From Streptomyces cavernicola (GTDB lineage Bacteria; Actinomycetota; Actinomycetes; Streptomycetales; Streptomycetaceae), in assembly GCF_029968035.1 (NCBI RefSeq), contig NZ_JASCIQ010000022.1, positions 62,001 to 126,000 of the forward strand: 64,000 nt of DNA, read 5' to 3'. A program made the translations under genes and the position numbers. The notes under the pieces are model-generated. The model ran no database searches. It had not been told where the DNA came from and saw nothing but the letters and a program-made list of their open reading frames with translations. Positions 1 through 8,239 of this stretch are shown one piece after another; position 1 is the stretch's first letter; each line of letters starts with the position of its first letter.

Positions 1-1109
1 GGCAGCACGGCGACCTTGACCGGCGACAGGCGCGGGTCGAGGCGCATCACGACGCGCTTCTCCAGCTTGCCCTTGGCGTTGGGCGCCTCGTCCTCGGCGT
101 ACGCGTCGAGCATGAAGGCCAGCATGGCGCGGCCGACGCCGGCCGCGGGCTCGATGACGTACGGAGTCCAGCGCTCGCCGGCCTCCTGGTCGAAGTACGA
201 GAGGTCCTTGCCGGAGGCCTCGGCGTGCGCCGACAGGTCGTAGTCCGTGCGGTTGGCGACGCCTTCCAGCTCGCCCCACTCGGAGCCGCCGAAGGAGAAG
301 CGGTACTCGATGTCAGCGGTGCGCTTGGAGTAGTGGGAGAGCTTCTCCGCCGGGTGCTCGTACCAGCGCATGTTCTCCTCGCGGAGACCCAGGCCCGTGT
401 ACCAGTTCCAGCGCTGCTCCATCCAGTACTCCTGCCACTTCTCGTCCTCACCCGGCTTGACGAAGAACTCCATCTCCATCTGCTCGAACTCACGGGTGCG
501 GAAGATGAAGTTGCCCGGAGTGATCTCGTTCCGGAAGGACTTGCCCATCTGCGCGATGCCGAACGGCGGCTTGCGGCGCGAGGTCTGCTGGACCTGGGCG
601 AAGTTGGTGAAGATACCCTGGGCGGTCTCGGGGCGCAGGTACGCGACCGAGCCGGAGTCCTGGGTCGGGCCGAGGTGCGTGGAGAGCAGGCCGGAGAACT
701 GCTTGGGCTCGGTGAACTGGCCCTTGTTGCCGCAGTTCGGGCAGTTGACCTCGGCGAGCGACTCGGGCAGGCGGCCGTGCTTGGCCTCGAACGCCTCCTC
801 CAGGTGGTCCGCGCGGAAGCGCTTGTGGCAGGAGGTGCACTCGGTGAGCGGGTCGGTGAACGTGGCGACGTGGCCGGAGGCCTGCCAGACCTCGGACGCC
901 AGGATCACGGACGAGTCGATACCGACGACGTCCTCGCGGGACGTGACCATGTAGCGCCACCACTGACGCTTGAGGTTCTCCTTGAGCTCGACGCCCAGCG
1001 GCCCGTAGTCCCAGGCGGCACGCTGGCCACCGTAGATCTCACTACAGGGGTAGACGAAGCCACGGCGCTTGCTCAGGCTGACGATGGTGTCGATCTTGTC
1101 GGCGGCCAC
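1..1109 (-). CDS. glyS: Glycyl-tRNA synthetase, 3' end outside window
   Basis: Class II aminoacyl-tRNA synthetase that charges tRNA-Gly in the cytoplasm; this is the homodimeric alpha2 type found in actinobacteria. About 369 N-terminal residues are visible, beginning at GTG 1109 with MAADKIDTIVSLSKRRGFVY. Two CxxC pairs (CTSC and CPNC, near residues 95 and 125) look like the zinc-binding insertion of this type. The motif 2 region FRNEITPGNFIFRTREFEQ is intact. The gene runs off the left edge, so the C-terminal anticodon-binding domain is not seen. It is divergent from znuA with about 200 bp between them. No T-box leader was recognised in that gap. Confidence 0.96.
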   Translation of the reverse strand, partial: MAADKIDTIVSLSKRRGFVYPCSEIYGGQRAAWDYGPLGVELKENLKRQWWRYMVTSREDVVGIDSSVILASEVWQASGHVATFTDPLTECTSCHKRFRADHLEEAFEAKHGRLPESLAEVNCPNCGNKGQFTEPKQFSGLLSTHLGPTQDSGSVAYLRPETAQGIFTNFAQVQQTSRRKPPFGIAQMGKSFRNEITPGNFIFRTREFEQMEMEFFVKPGEDEKWQEYWMEQRWNWYTGLGLREENMRWYEHPAEKLSHYSKRTADIEYRFSFGGSEWGELEGVANRTDYDLSAHAEASGKDLSYFDQEAGERWTPYVIEPAAGVGRAMLAFMLDAYAEDEAPNAKGKLEKRVVMRLDPRLSPVKVAVL

Positions 1110-1274
1110 GGTGCTCTCTTCAGTACGGACGGACAGGTGGGGCGGCGCGCAGCGCCTCGATGAGGGGCGGCGGCCGGGTGACGGGTGGGCGAATTGATTC
1201 AGGTTACCGGCGTGGCCCGGCCTCTGACCAAATCGGTCCCTCTCTGTACCTGCTATGCACCAGCCTGACCTTTG

Positions 1275-1312
1275 TTGACAACCGTTTCCATCTTTGATGA
1301 AAATGAGTGTCA
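1275..1312 (+). promoter_or_regulatory. znuA promoter overlapped by a Zur box
   Basis: TTGACA at 1275-1280 is a consensus -35. GAAAAT at 1299-1304 sits 18 bp later as a weak -10. The 15-mer TGAAAATGAGTGTCA at 1298-1312 matches the actinobacterial Zur box pattern TGaaAatgatTttCA at 13 of 15 positions (pattern from memory). The operator covers the -10 and runs into the ATG at 1312, so zinc-loaded Zur would block polymerase. A start site about 7 nt after the -10 would fall on the ATG, giving a leaderless message. Confidence 0.75.
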
Positions 1313-2319
1313 TGAACGTACGACGCTCCCGCTCGCGCTCCCGAATAGCCGCCCCCGTCGCCGCCGGAGCCGCAGCTCTCGGCCTACTGACCCTCTCCGC
1401 CTGCGGCAGCTCGAACGCCGCCGACGGCAAGGACGGCGACGGACTGAGCGTGGTGGCGTCGTTCTACCCGATGCAGTTCCTGGCCGAGGAGATCGGCGGC
1501 GAGTACGTCAGCGTGAACGCCCTGACGAAGCCGGGCGTCGAGCCGCACGACCTGGAGCTCAAGCCCCGGCAGATCGCCGAGCTCGGCGAGTCCGACATGG
1601 TCCTCTACCTCGGTGGCCTGCAGCCCGCCGTCGACGAGGCCGTCGAGCAGTCCTCCGTCAAGAAGAAGGTGGACGCCGCCTCCCTCACCGATCTCGACGT
1701 GCACTCCGCGGGCGACGGCCACGACCACGGCGGCCACGAGGACGAGCACGGTCACGAGGAAGGGCACGGCGAGCACGCCGAAGAGGAAGCCGGCGAGGCC
1801 ACCGACCCGCACTTCTGGCTCGACCCGGTGAAGTACGCCGAGGCCGCGAAGGGCGTCGGCAAGGCCCTGCAGAAGGCCGACCCGGACCACGCCGCGGACT
1901 ACAAGAAGAACACCGCGGCCCTGGTGAAGAAGCTCGAAGCCCTGGACAAGGACTTCGAGGACGGCCTGAAGAACACCGACACCAAGACCTTCATCACCGC
2001 GCACAGCGCCTTCGGCTACCTCGCCGAGCGGTACGGCCTGGACCAGGAGGGCGTCAGCGGCCTCGACCCGAAGGCCGAGCCGAGCCCCGCGCGCATGAAG
2101 GAGCTCCAGCAGGTCGCCAAGGAGGAGAAGGTCTCCACGATCTTCTTCGAGACCCTCGCCAGCGACAAGACCGCGAAGACCCTCGCCGCGGACGCCGGCC
2201 TGAAGACGGACGTCCTGGACCCGCTGGAGGGAATCACGGACAAGTCGAAGGGCGCTGACTACATCGAGGTCATGCACGCCAACCTGACCGCCCTCGAGAA
2301 GGCGCTCGGCGCGAAGTGA
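1312..2319 (+). CDS. znuA: Zinc ABC transporter substrate-binding lipoprotein
   Basis: Cluster A-I solute-binding protein that captures Zn2+ outside the membrane and delivers it to ZnuB. Chosen start ATG 1312 (335 aa) gives a basic N-terminus, a hydrophobic core and the lipobox LSAC, so it is a lipoprotein. A histidine and acid-rich loop (HDHGGHEDEHGHEEGHGEH, about residues 135-155) is typical of zinc rather than manganese binders. Other signatures are GVEPHDLELKP, DPHFWLDP and ITAHSAFGY. It leads the znuACB operon and overlaps the upstream frame of znuC. Upstream in-frame TTG 1294 and ATG 1297 lie inside the Zur box and are less likely starts. Confidence 0.95.
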   Translation: MNVRRSRSRSRIAAPVAAGAAALGLLTLSACGSSNAADGKDGDGLSVVASFYPMQFLAEEIGGEYVSVNALTKPGVEPHDLELKPRQIAELGESDMVLYLGGLQPAVDEAVEQSSVKKKVDAASLTDLDVHSAGDGHDHGGHEDEHGHEEGHGEHAEEEAGEATDPHFWLDPVKYAEAAKGVGKALQKADPDHAADYKKNTAALVKKLEALDKDFEDGLKNTDTKTFITAHSAFGYLAERYGLDQEGVSGLDPKAEPSPARMKELQQVAKEEKVSTIFFETLASDKTAKTLAADAGLKTDVLDPLEGITDKSKGADYIEVMHANLTALEKALGAK

Positions 2320-2360
2320 CCTCGCTTACAGCGGCAGCGGCAGCAGAGACGGAGGCCGAC

Positions 2361-3185
2361 ATGGACCACGAGGAACCCGAGGCTCGCGAGCCCGTCATAT
2401 CCCTGACGGGCGCGAGGGCCACCCTCGGTTCGCGCCCCGTCCTGCGCGGCGTCGACCTCACCGTGCGCCGTGGCGAGGTCGTCGCCCTGCTCGGCGCCAA
2501 CGGCTCCGGCAAGTCCACCGCCGTACGCGCGGCGGTCGGCCAAGTCCCGCTGAGCGGCGGCTCGTTGCAATTGTTCGGCACCGACCTGAAGCGCTTCCGC
2601 AAGTGGTCCCGGATCGGGTACGTGCCGCAGCGCACCACCGCCGCGTCCGGCGTCCCGGCGACGGTCCGCGAGGTGGTCTCCTCGGGCCGTCTCGCCCGTA
2701 CGAAGCTGGGGCTGCCCGGTCGCGGGGACAAGGCCGCCGTGCAGCGCGCCCTCGAACTCGTCGGCATGGCGGACCGGATCAAGGACTCCGTGAACGCCCT
2801 GTCCGGCGGGCAGCAGCAGCGCGTCCTGATCGCCCGCGCGCTGGCCGCCGAACCCGAGCTGCTGATCATGGACGAGCCGATGGCCGGCGTCGACCTCGCC
2901 AACCAGGAGGTGCTCGCGGGCGCCCTGCGCGAACAGGTCGCCGACGGCGTCACCGTGCTGCTCGTGCTGCACGAACTCGGGCCCCTGGAGCCGCTGATCG
3001 ACCGTGCCGTGGTGCTCCGCGACGGCTGCGTCACGCACGACGGCCCGCCCCCGAAGGCCGCGGCCAGCACTCCCCCAAGCTCTCAACTTCGTTCGAGCAG
3101 GGGGTACCCCCAGCCAGGCCACGACCACGTACACCCACACGACGGCCCAGGGGCCGAGCCGATCCGGACGGGGCTGCTGAGCTGA
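2361..3185 (+). CDS. znuC: Zinc ABC transporter ATP-binding protein
   Basis: ATPase that powers zinc import with ZnuB. Walker A GANGSGKST, signature LSGGQQQR, Walker B LLIMDEP and the switch histidine in VLHELG are all present. ATG 2361 has GGAGG five bases upstream and gives 274 aa. GTG 2316 overlaps the znuA stop by four bases and is an alternative start. The C-terminal tail is odd: residues from about 237 on are encoded by an in-frame copy of a palindromic repeat (3069-3112), followed by a His/Pro-rich end. The end overlaps the znuB start as TGATG. Confidence 0.93.
   Translation: MDHEEPEAREPVISLTGARATLGSRPVLRGVDLTVRRGEVVALLGANGSGKSTAVRAAVGQVPLSGGSLQLFGTDLKRFRKWSRIGYVPQRTTAASGVPATVREVVSSGRLARTKLGLPGRGDKAAVQRALELVGMADRIKDSVNALSGGQQQRVLIARALAAEPELLIMDEPMAGVDLANQEVLAGALREQVADGVTVLLVLHELGPLEPLIDRAVVLRDGCVTHDGPPPKAAASTPPSSQLRSSRGYPQPGHDHVHPHDGPGAEPIRTGLLS
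3069..3112. repeat. Palindromic element inside znuC
   Basis: A C5 run, then GCTC, a short loop, GAGC and a G5 run form one hairpin; the same G5 run plus TA and C5 form the palindrome GGGGGTACCCCC. The two folds share the G-run and so exclude each other. Related copies lie at 42757-42797 and 45591-45629. Here the element is translated in frame into the ZnuC tail. Confidence 0.85.
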
Positions 3186-4123
3186 TGCTGGAGATCCTGA
3201 ACTACGACTTCATGCAGCGGGCGCTGATCGCGGCCACCGCGGTCGGCCTCACCGCGCCCGCGATCGGCACGTATCTGGTGCAGCGGCGCCAGGCGATCAT
3301 GGGCGACGGCATCGGGCACGTCGCGATGACCGGTGTCGCGCTCGGCTTCCTGATGAACACCAGCCCGGTGTGGATGGCCACGCTCGTCGCGATCCTCGGC
3401 GCCGTCGGCATGGAGATCGTCCGCTCCCGCGGCCGCACCAGCGGCGACGTGGCCCTCGCGATGCTCTTCTACGGCGGCATGGCCGGCGGCGTCATGATCA
3501 TCAACCTCGCCCCCGGCAACTCGACGGCCAGCTTCAACACGTACCTCTTCGGCTCGATCACCACGGTCGCGCCCGAGGACGTGACGGCCATCTGCATCCT
3601 CGCCGCGTTCGTCGTCGCGATCACCATCGGCCTGCGGCGGCAGCTGTTCGCGGTCTGCCAGGACGAGGAGTTCGCGCGGGTCACGGGCCTGCCGGTGCGG
3701 CTGCTCAACCTGCTCATCGCGGTCACCGCCGCAGTGACGGTGACGGTCGCCATGCGGATCGTCGGCCTGCTGCTCGTCAGCGCGATGATGGCGATCCCGG
3801 TCGCGGCGGCGCAGCGCGTCACGCGCGGCTTCGTCACGACGCTCGCGCTCGCCATGACCATCGGCGTCACGGTCTCCCTGACCGGCACGGCCGCGACGTA
3901 CTACGTGGACGCCCCGTCGGGCGCCGCGATCGTGCTGCTCGCCGTCGCCGTCTTCCTCGTACTGGCCCTGCTCGCGGCGCCGCTCGCGCGCAGGCGGGCG
4001 CGGAGCAAGGCCGCCGCTGAGGCGGCGGAGGCCTCGGGCTCCCCGGACGCCGTGGACGCCCTGGATTCCATGGAGTGCACGCTTCCGTCTGCTCGGCAGG
4101 CGGAGGAGAATGTCAAGGTCTGA
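3185..4123 (+). CDS. znuB: Zinc ABC transporter permease
   Basis: ABC-3 family integral membrane permease of the ZnuACB zinc importer, 312 aa with about eight hydrophobic segments. Family signatures are the region around RRQAIMGDGIGHVAMTGVA near residue 35 and LLLVSAMMAIPVAAA in the second half. The ATG overlaps the znuC stop (TGATG), so translation is coupled. The C-terminus is a charged alanine-rich tail that is probably cytoplasmic. Confidence 0.95.
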   Translation: MLEILNYDFMQRALIAATAVGLTAPAIGTYLVQRRQAIMGDGIGHVAMTGVALGFLMNTSPVWMATLVAILGAVGMEIVRSRGRTSGDVALAMLFYGGMAGGVMIINLAPGNSTASFNTYLFGSITTVAPEDVTAICILAAFVVAITIGLRRQLFAVCQDEEFARVTGLPVRLLNLLIAVTAAVTVTVAMRIVGLLLVSAMMAIPVAAAQRVTRGFVTTLALAMTIGVTVSLTGTAATYYVDAPSGAAIVLLAVAVFLVLALLAAPLARRRARSKAAAEAAEASGSPDAVDALDSMECTLPSARQAEENVKV

Positions 4124-4188
4124 GCCCTGTTCCGGCCCTTACCCGGCCGGAGCGGCTCGCTCCGCGACGACGCCCGCGTGAGGCACCG

Positions 4189-4206
4189 CGTAAGGCATGC
4201 CTTACG
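4189..4206. promoter_or_regulatory. Perfect 18-bp palindrome upstream of zur
   Basis: CGTAAGGCATGCCTTACG is its own reverse complement. It lies about 50 bp before the zur GTG and just before a possible -10 (CACAAT, 4223-4228). This placement suggests an operator for zur. It does not match the Zur box in front of znuA. It loosely resembles DtxR-type iron boxes, but the family of the regulator is unknown. Confidence 0.6.
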
Positions 4207-4256
4207 TGCCGGACCGACCTGGCACAATGGCCCGGCAGCGACGTGAGGAGGTCCCA

Positions 4257-4664
4257 GTGACAGCGCCCGTACGCGGCCGGTCGACCCGGCAGCGAGCAGC
4301 CGTGGCGGCTGCCCTGGACGAGGTGGACGAGTTCCGCAGCGCCCAGGAGCTCCACGACATGCTCAAGCACAAGGGCGATTCGGTCGGCCTGACCACGGTG
4401 TACCGCACCCTGCAGTCCCTCGCCGACGCCGGCGAGGTCGACGTGCTGCGCACCGGCGACGGCGAGTCGGTGTACCGCCGCTGCTCGACCGGCGAGCACC
4501 ACCACCACCTGGTGTGCCGGGTGTGCGGCAAGGCCGTCGAGGTCGAGGGCCCGGCGGTCGAGAAGTGGGCGGAGTCCATCGCCTCCGAGCACGGGTACGT
4601 GAACGTGGCCCACACGGTGGAGATCTTCGGCACGTGTGCGGAGTGCGCGGCGGCGGGGAAGTAG
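4257..4664 (+). CDS. zur: Zinc uptake repressor, Fur family
   Basis: Zinc-sensing dimeric repressor that turns off znuACB when zinc is plentiful. GTG 4257, with GAGGAG upstream, gives 135 aa starting near APVRGRSTRQR. The winged-helix part contains SAQELHDML and GLTTVYRTLQSL. Metal-binding signatures are the histidine run EHHHHLVCRVCG and the C-terminal CAEC, giving the two CxxC pairs of the structural zinc site. It follows znuB after 133 bp that carry a perfect palindrome, so it may have its own promoter. Confidence 0.95.
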   Translation: MTAPVRGRSTRQRAAVAAALDEVDEFRSAQELHDMLKHKGDSVGLTTVYRTLQSLADAGEVDVLRTGDGESVYRRCSTGEHHHHLVCRVCGKAVEVEGPAVEKWAESIASEHGYVNVAHTVEIFGTCAECAAAGK

Positions 4665-4720
4665 CCGTTCGGGCGCGGGGTGGGGGCGTGCGGTCGGCGG
4701 TCGCGCCGTCACGGCTTTTG

Positions 4721-4825
4721 CTCCCCGCCCCGCCCCTTCCCGAAATCCTGCGGAGCTTCGGGGGCTCCGCCCCGGACCCCGTATCGCGCTGAACGCGCTC
4801 GTCCTCAAACGCCGGACGGGCTGAG
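4721..4825. repeat. Dispersed composite repeat between zur and a convergent gene
   Basis: Contains the modules CGCCCCTTCCCGAAA, a GC-rich GGGGCTCCGCCCCGGACCCC hairpin and CCTCAAACGCCGGACGGGCTG. The same modules recur at nine other places in the window. It sits between two convergent genes, where it could act as a bidirectional terminator. Confidence 0.85.
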
Positions 4826-4836
4826 ATCGTCGGACT

Positions 4837-5151
4837 TCATCGGTCGTAGCAGGTGTACGAACCGTCCTCGTTGCGGGCAACGCTTTCGTGGGACCAGCAC
4901 GGGAGCATCGGGGCGAGGGCGTACGTCCGCCAGCCCACCGCCGCCAGCAGGCAGAGCCCGAGCACCGCGGCCGTACGCGGGGTGCTGCGGGCACAGAGCA
5001 TCGCCCCCGCAAGCCCGCACAGCCCGCCGATCAGCACCACGACGACCGCGATCGGCGCGACGTTGTCCCGCAGGCCGGGGAACGACTCCATCTCGACCGT
5101 GAAGCCCAGGCTGAAGACCGTCAGGAACAGGCCGAGGACGAGCAGCAGCAC
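4837..5151 (-). CDS. Small membrane protein, function unknown
   Basis: 104 aa from GTG 5151. It has three hydrophobic stretches, the first at the very N-terminus (LLLVLGLFLTVFSLGF), the second with VAPIAVVVVLIGGLCGLAGA and the third with AAVLGLCLLAAVGW. Four cysteines are present, two of them in the last 25 residues. No family was recognised. No other ATG or GTG start is available in frame for about 20 codons upstream. It lies 58 bp after uppS on the same strand and may be cotranscribed with recO-uppS. Confidence 0.7.
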   Translation of the reverse strand: MLLLVLGLFLTVFSLGFTVEMESFPGLRDNVAPIAVVVVLIGGLCGLAGAMLCARSTPRTAAVLGLCLLAAVGWRTYALAPMLPCWSHESVARNEDGSYTCYDR

Positions 5152-5209
5152 CCCGGTGCAGCCTGCGAGGGGCGAGCGCCGGGGTGCTGACAGCCTCTTC
5201 GGCTCCGGA

Positions 5210-6064
5210 TCAGGCCTCAGCAGGACGCCCCTGCATCTCGCGCTCCATCCGCTCCAGCTCCTCGTTCGGGACGGCCCCGCCGAAGCGGCGGTCGCGCTGG
5301 GCGTACTCGACGCAGGCCCGCCACAGGTCGCGGCGGTCGAAGTCCGGCCACAGGACGTCCTGGAAGACCATCTCCGCGTAAGCGCTCTGCCAGAGCAGGT
5401 AGTTGGACGTGCGCTGCTCGCCGCTGGGCCGCAGGAACAGGTCGACGTCCGGCATGTCCGGGTAGTACAGGTACTTCGCGAACGTCTTCTCGCCGACCTT
5501 CGACGGGTCGAGCCGCCCCGCCTTCACGTCCTCCGCGATCGCCTGCGCCGCGTCCGCGATCTCCGCGCGGCCGCCGTAGTTCATGCAGAAGTACAGCGTC
5601 AGCTTGTCGTTGTCCTTGGTCTGCTCCTGGGAGATCTCCAGCTCCTTGGCGACCGACTTCCACAGCTTCGGCATCCGGCCGACCCACCGGACCCGCACCC
5701 CGAGCTCGTCGAGCTGGTCACGCGTCTTGCGGATGAAGTCCCGGTTGAAGTTCATCAGGAAGCGCACCTCGTCCGGCGAGCGCTTCCAGTTCTCGGTGGA
5801 GAAGGCGTAGAGGGAGATCGCACCGACGCCCATCTCGATCGCGCCCTGCAGCACGTCGAGCACGCGCTCCGCGCCGATCTTGTGGCCCTCGGTGCGCGGC
5901 AGCCCCCGGTCCTTCGCCCAGCGGCCGTTGCCGTCCATGACGACCGCCACATGGTTCGGCACCAGCTCTCCGGGGAGCTTCGGCGGCCGCGCCCCCGACG
6001 GGTGCGGCTCGGGCACCTTGTACTCGCGCCGCGACCGACCGCCCAGAATCCCGCGTCGTGCCAT
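5210..6064 (-). CDS. uppS: Isoprenyl diphosphate synthase (cis-prenyltransferase)
   Basis: Cytoplasmic cis-prenyltransferase that adds isopentenyl diphosphate units to make the polyprenyl lipid carrier for cell-wall glycans. Family signatures seen: MDGNGRWAKDRGLPRTEGHK near residue 43 with the catalytic Asp, YAFSTENWKR near residue 90, and DLFLRPSGEQRTSNYLLWQ near residue 208. Length (284 aa) is normal, including a basic N-terminal extension common in actinobacteria. It follows recO after 38 bp, so the two probably share a message. The exact chain length of the product cannot be read from sequence. Confidence 0.95.
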   Translation of the reverse strand: MARRGILGGRSRREYKVPEPHPSGARPPKLPGELVPNHVAVVMDGNGRWAKDRGLPRTEGHKIGAERVLDVLQGAIEMGVGAISLYAFSTENWKRSPDEVRFLMNFNRDFIRKTRDQLDELGVRVRWVGRMPKLWKSVAKELEISQEQTKDNDKLTLYFCMNYGGRAEIADAAQAIAEDVKAGRLDPSKVGEKTFAKYLYYPDMPDVDLFLRPSGEQRTSNYLLWQSAYAEMVFQDVLWPDFDRRDLWRACVEYAQRDRRFGGAVPNEELERMEREMQGRPAEA

Positions 6065-6102
6065 GTTGGTTACTCGCTCCCCTGCAACTTCCTGGACTCT
6101 TC

Positions 6103-6852
6103 CTAGGTCTTCTCGACGTACCGCAGCGAGCGCAGTCCGCGCTCCAAGTGCCAGTGCAGATACGCCGATACGAGCCCGCTGCCCTCCCGGACGTGCCGCG
6201 CCTCGCAGGCGTCCGCCGTCGCCCAGTCACCGGTCAGCAGGGCGCCGAGCAGGCCGATGGCCTCCGAGGAGGGTACGACGCTTCCCGGCACCCGGCACTC
6301 GGCGCAGACCACTCCTCCCGCGGCGACCGAGAAGAACCGGTTCGGGCCGGGCATGCCGCACTTCGCACAGTTCACGAAGCTCGGCGCATAGCCGTTGACG
6401 GCGAGCGAGCGCAGCAGAAACGCGTCGAGCACCAGATGCGGGGCGTGCTCCCCGCGCGCGAGCGTCCGCAGGCCGCCGACGAGCAGCAGGTACTGCTGCA
6501 CCGCCGGCTCACCCTCGTGATCCGTGAACCGCTCGGCGGTCTCCAGCATCGCCGTGCCGGCGGTGTACCGGGAGTAGTCCGTCACGATCCCGCCACCGTA
6601 AGCGGCGATGGTCTCACTCTGCGTGCACAACGGGAGCCCGCGGCCGATCAGTTCGCTGCCGCGCGCGAAGAACTGGACGTCCACGTGCGAGAAGGGTTCG
6701 AGCCGCGCACCGAACTTGGACTTCGTCCGGCGCACGCCTCGCGCCACGGCCCGCACGCGCCCGTGCCCGCGGGTGAGCAGCGTGATGATGCGGTCGGCCT
6801 CGCCCAGTTTCTGGGTGCGCAGGACGATCCCATCGTCACGGAAAAGGCTCAT
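6103..6852 (-). CDS. recO: DNA repair protein RecO
   Basis: Recombination mediator that, with RecR, helps load RecA onto SSB-coated DNA. 249 aa from ATG 6852 (MSLFRDDGIVLRTQKLGEAD), which gives the expected OB-fold N-terminus. The C-terminal half carries the four-cysteine zinc site CAKC...CAEC (about residues 178-203). Upstream in-frame starts would add residues unlike the family. uppS follows 38 bp downstream. Confidence 0.94.
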   Translation of the reverse strand: MSLFRDDGIVLRTQKLGEADRIITLLTRGHGRVRAVARGVRRTKSKFGARLEPFSHVDVQFFARGSELIGRGLPLCTQSETIAAYGGGIVTDYSRYTAGTAMLETAERFTDHEGEPAVQQYLLLVGGLRTLARGEHAPHLVLDAFLLRSLAVNGYAPSFVNCAKCGMPGPNRFFSVAAGGVVCAECRVPGSVVPSSEAIGLLGALLTGDWATADACEARHVREGSGLVSAYLHWHLERGLRSLRYVEKT

Positions 6853-6895
6853 GCGCCCATTGTCTCGTACGGGGATACGGGCCGGGGCCGGTGGG

Positions 6896-7141
6896 TCAGC
6901 CCCACTCCCCCGGCTTCGGCAGCGCCGCCGCGATCCGCTGCGCGGTCTCCACATTGCAGCGTCCCAATTCCACCAGGGGGCAGGGCGCCTCCCGCGCGTA
7001 CGAGATCGGGTCGAGCCGCAGTGAAGGCAATGCGATGCCGAGCCTGGCGAATGCGGTACGCAATTCAAGTACGGCTTCGTCGGCTTCCCTCAGGCATTCG
7101 AGAGCGTGCCGACCTTTCTCATTTTCCATTTCGCTGTTCAT
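6896..7141 (-). CDS. Small protein divergent from the XRE regulator
   Basis: 81 aa, start ATG 7141 with a second ATG three codons later. The N-terminal half is a charged helix (ENEKGRHALECLREADEAVL). The C-terminal half has two cysteines and the segment CPLVELGRCNVETAQRIAAA. Similar small genes are, as I recall, common next to WhiJ-like XRE/DUF397 pairs in Streptomyces. No catalytic motif is seen. It is transcribed away from the XRE gene, with 82 bp of shared promoter space. Confidence 0.7.
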   Translation of the reverse strand: MNSEMENEKGRHALECLREADEAVLELRTAFARLGIALPSLRLDPISYAREAPCPLVELGRCNVETAQRIAAALPKPGEWG

Positions 7142-7223
7142 GCGTACAGCTTGGGGTCGCGTGGCTACAGTTCGTAAGGGCGCGGACCCCTACAACTACC
7201 GCGCAGAGCTGGGAGGTTGAGCC

Positions 7224-8057
7224 GTGGCCAGTACGCGACGGAATGCGGCGTGGGAGTACTTCGGGGAGGAGCTGAAGCGGCGGCGCGAGGACGCGGGACT
7301 GACGCAGGCGGAGCTCGGGCATCGGGTGTTCGTATCCGGCGGATACATCGGCCAGTTCGAGCAGGCTTTCCGTAAGCCGCAGTTGGATGTGGCGCAGCGG
7401 ATTGACGACGTGCTACAAACCGGGGGCTTTTTCGAGCGGACGTGGCGGAAGTTGATCAGGGAGCAGGGGTTCGCCTCCTACTTCGAGCACGTCGCGGATC
7501 TGGAGCGGCTGGCCACGAAGATCTGCGACTTCGAGCCCGCGATCGTCCCTGGCCTGCTCCAGACGACTGCGTACGCACGCGCCCTCATGCGGACGGGCAA
7601 CCCGCTGGCGACGGACGAGTTCCTGGAGGAAAAGGTCCGTTTCCGCAGCGACCGCGGCTTGATCCTCAAGGACGCTACTAGGCCGCTGTATTGGACGGTG
7701 ATGCACGAGTCCGTGCTTCGGGTCGTGGTAGGCAATCCCGCAGTGATGGCCGACCAGTTGGACCACATCACGCGCATGGTGCGCGAGCACAAGATCCTCG
7801 TGCAGGTGGTGCCGTTCTCGGCCGGGTCCTATCCGTTCATGGGCAAGATGGTGAAGCTCCTGGAGTTCGAGGACGCACCGCCAACTGTCTATACGGAAGG
7901 CGTCCGTTCAGGAACTCTTCTCGATGATCCAGCCGTAGTGAAGCACGTACGGGAGGACTACGATCTGCTCAGGGCTGTCGGACTGCCACCGGAGGCGTCC
8001 CTGGCACTGATCGAGTCGGCGGCGGAGGACTACAGACGATGCGCGAGTACGACCTGA
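7224..8057 (+). CDS. XRE-family regulator with DUF5753 (WhiJ-like)
   Basis: 277 aa DNA-binding protein. The N-terminal helix-turn-helix (about residues 12-65) includes LTQAELGHRVFVSGGYIGQFE. The rest is the DUF5753 effector region, with the hallmark FEPAIVPGLLQTTAYARALM and a C-terminal half containing VVPFSAGSYPFMGK. In Streptomyces such proteins pair with a DUF397 partner and affect development or antibiotic control. The stop lies 19 bases inside the downstream DUF397 gene, so the two are coupled. Confidence 0.92.
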   Translation: MASTRRNAAWEYFGEELKRRREDAGLTQAELGHRVFVSGGYIGQFEQAFRKPQLDVAQRIDDVLQTGGFFERTWRKLIREQGFASYFEHVADLERLATKICDFEPAIVPGLLQTTAYARALMRTGNPLATDEFLEEKVRFRSDRGLILKDATRPLYWTVMHESVLRVVVGNPAVMADQLDHITRMVREHKILVQVVPFSAGSYPFMGKMVKLLEFEDAPPTVYTEGVRSGTLLDDPAVVKHVREDYDLLRAVGLPPEASLALIESAAEDYRRCASTT

Positions 8058-8239
8058 GCGGCGCTCACTGGCACAAGAGCAGTTACAGCGACCAGCACGG
8101 CGGGGACTGCGTCGAGGTCGCGAACAACGTCCCCGGCATCGTCCCCGTACGCGACAGCAAGTTCAGCGGGGACGGCAGTCCCGTACTGATGATCCCCGCC
8201 CGCAGCTGGACGGGGTTCATCGAGGCGGTCAAGGGCTAG
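8039..8239 (+). CDS. DUF397 protein, partner of the XRE regulator
   Basis: 66 aa. Family signatures WHKSSYSDQHGGDCVEVA and VPVRDSKFSGDGSPVL are complete. DUF397 proteins are small partners of WhiJ-type regulators, possibly antitoxin or co-regulator like. The start lies inside the XRE gene. The stop TAG directly abuts the stop of the convergent gene, forming CTAGCTAG at 8235-8242. Confidence 0.92.
   Translation: MREYDLSGAHWHKSSYSDQHGGDCVEVANNVPGIVPVRDSKFSGDGSPVLMIPARSWTGFIEAVKG

Noticed and set aside
225..1163. Long plus-strand open frame opposite glyS
   Set aside because: Shadow of glyS: high-GC DNA keeps antisense frames open, and the glyS protein motifs are clear on the other strand.
1110..1274. 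T-box leader for glyS
   Set aside because: No specifier stem or conserved T-box sequence could be recognised in the gap.
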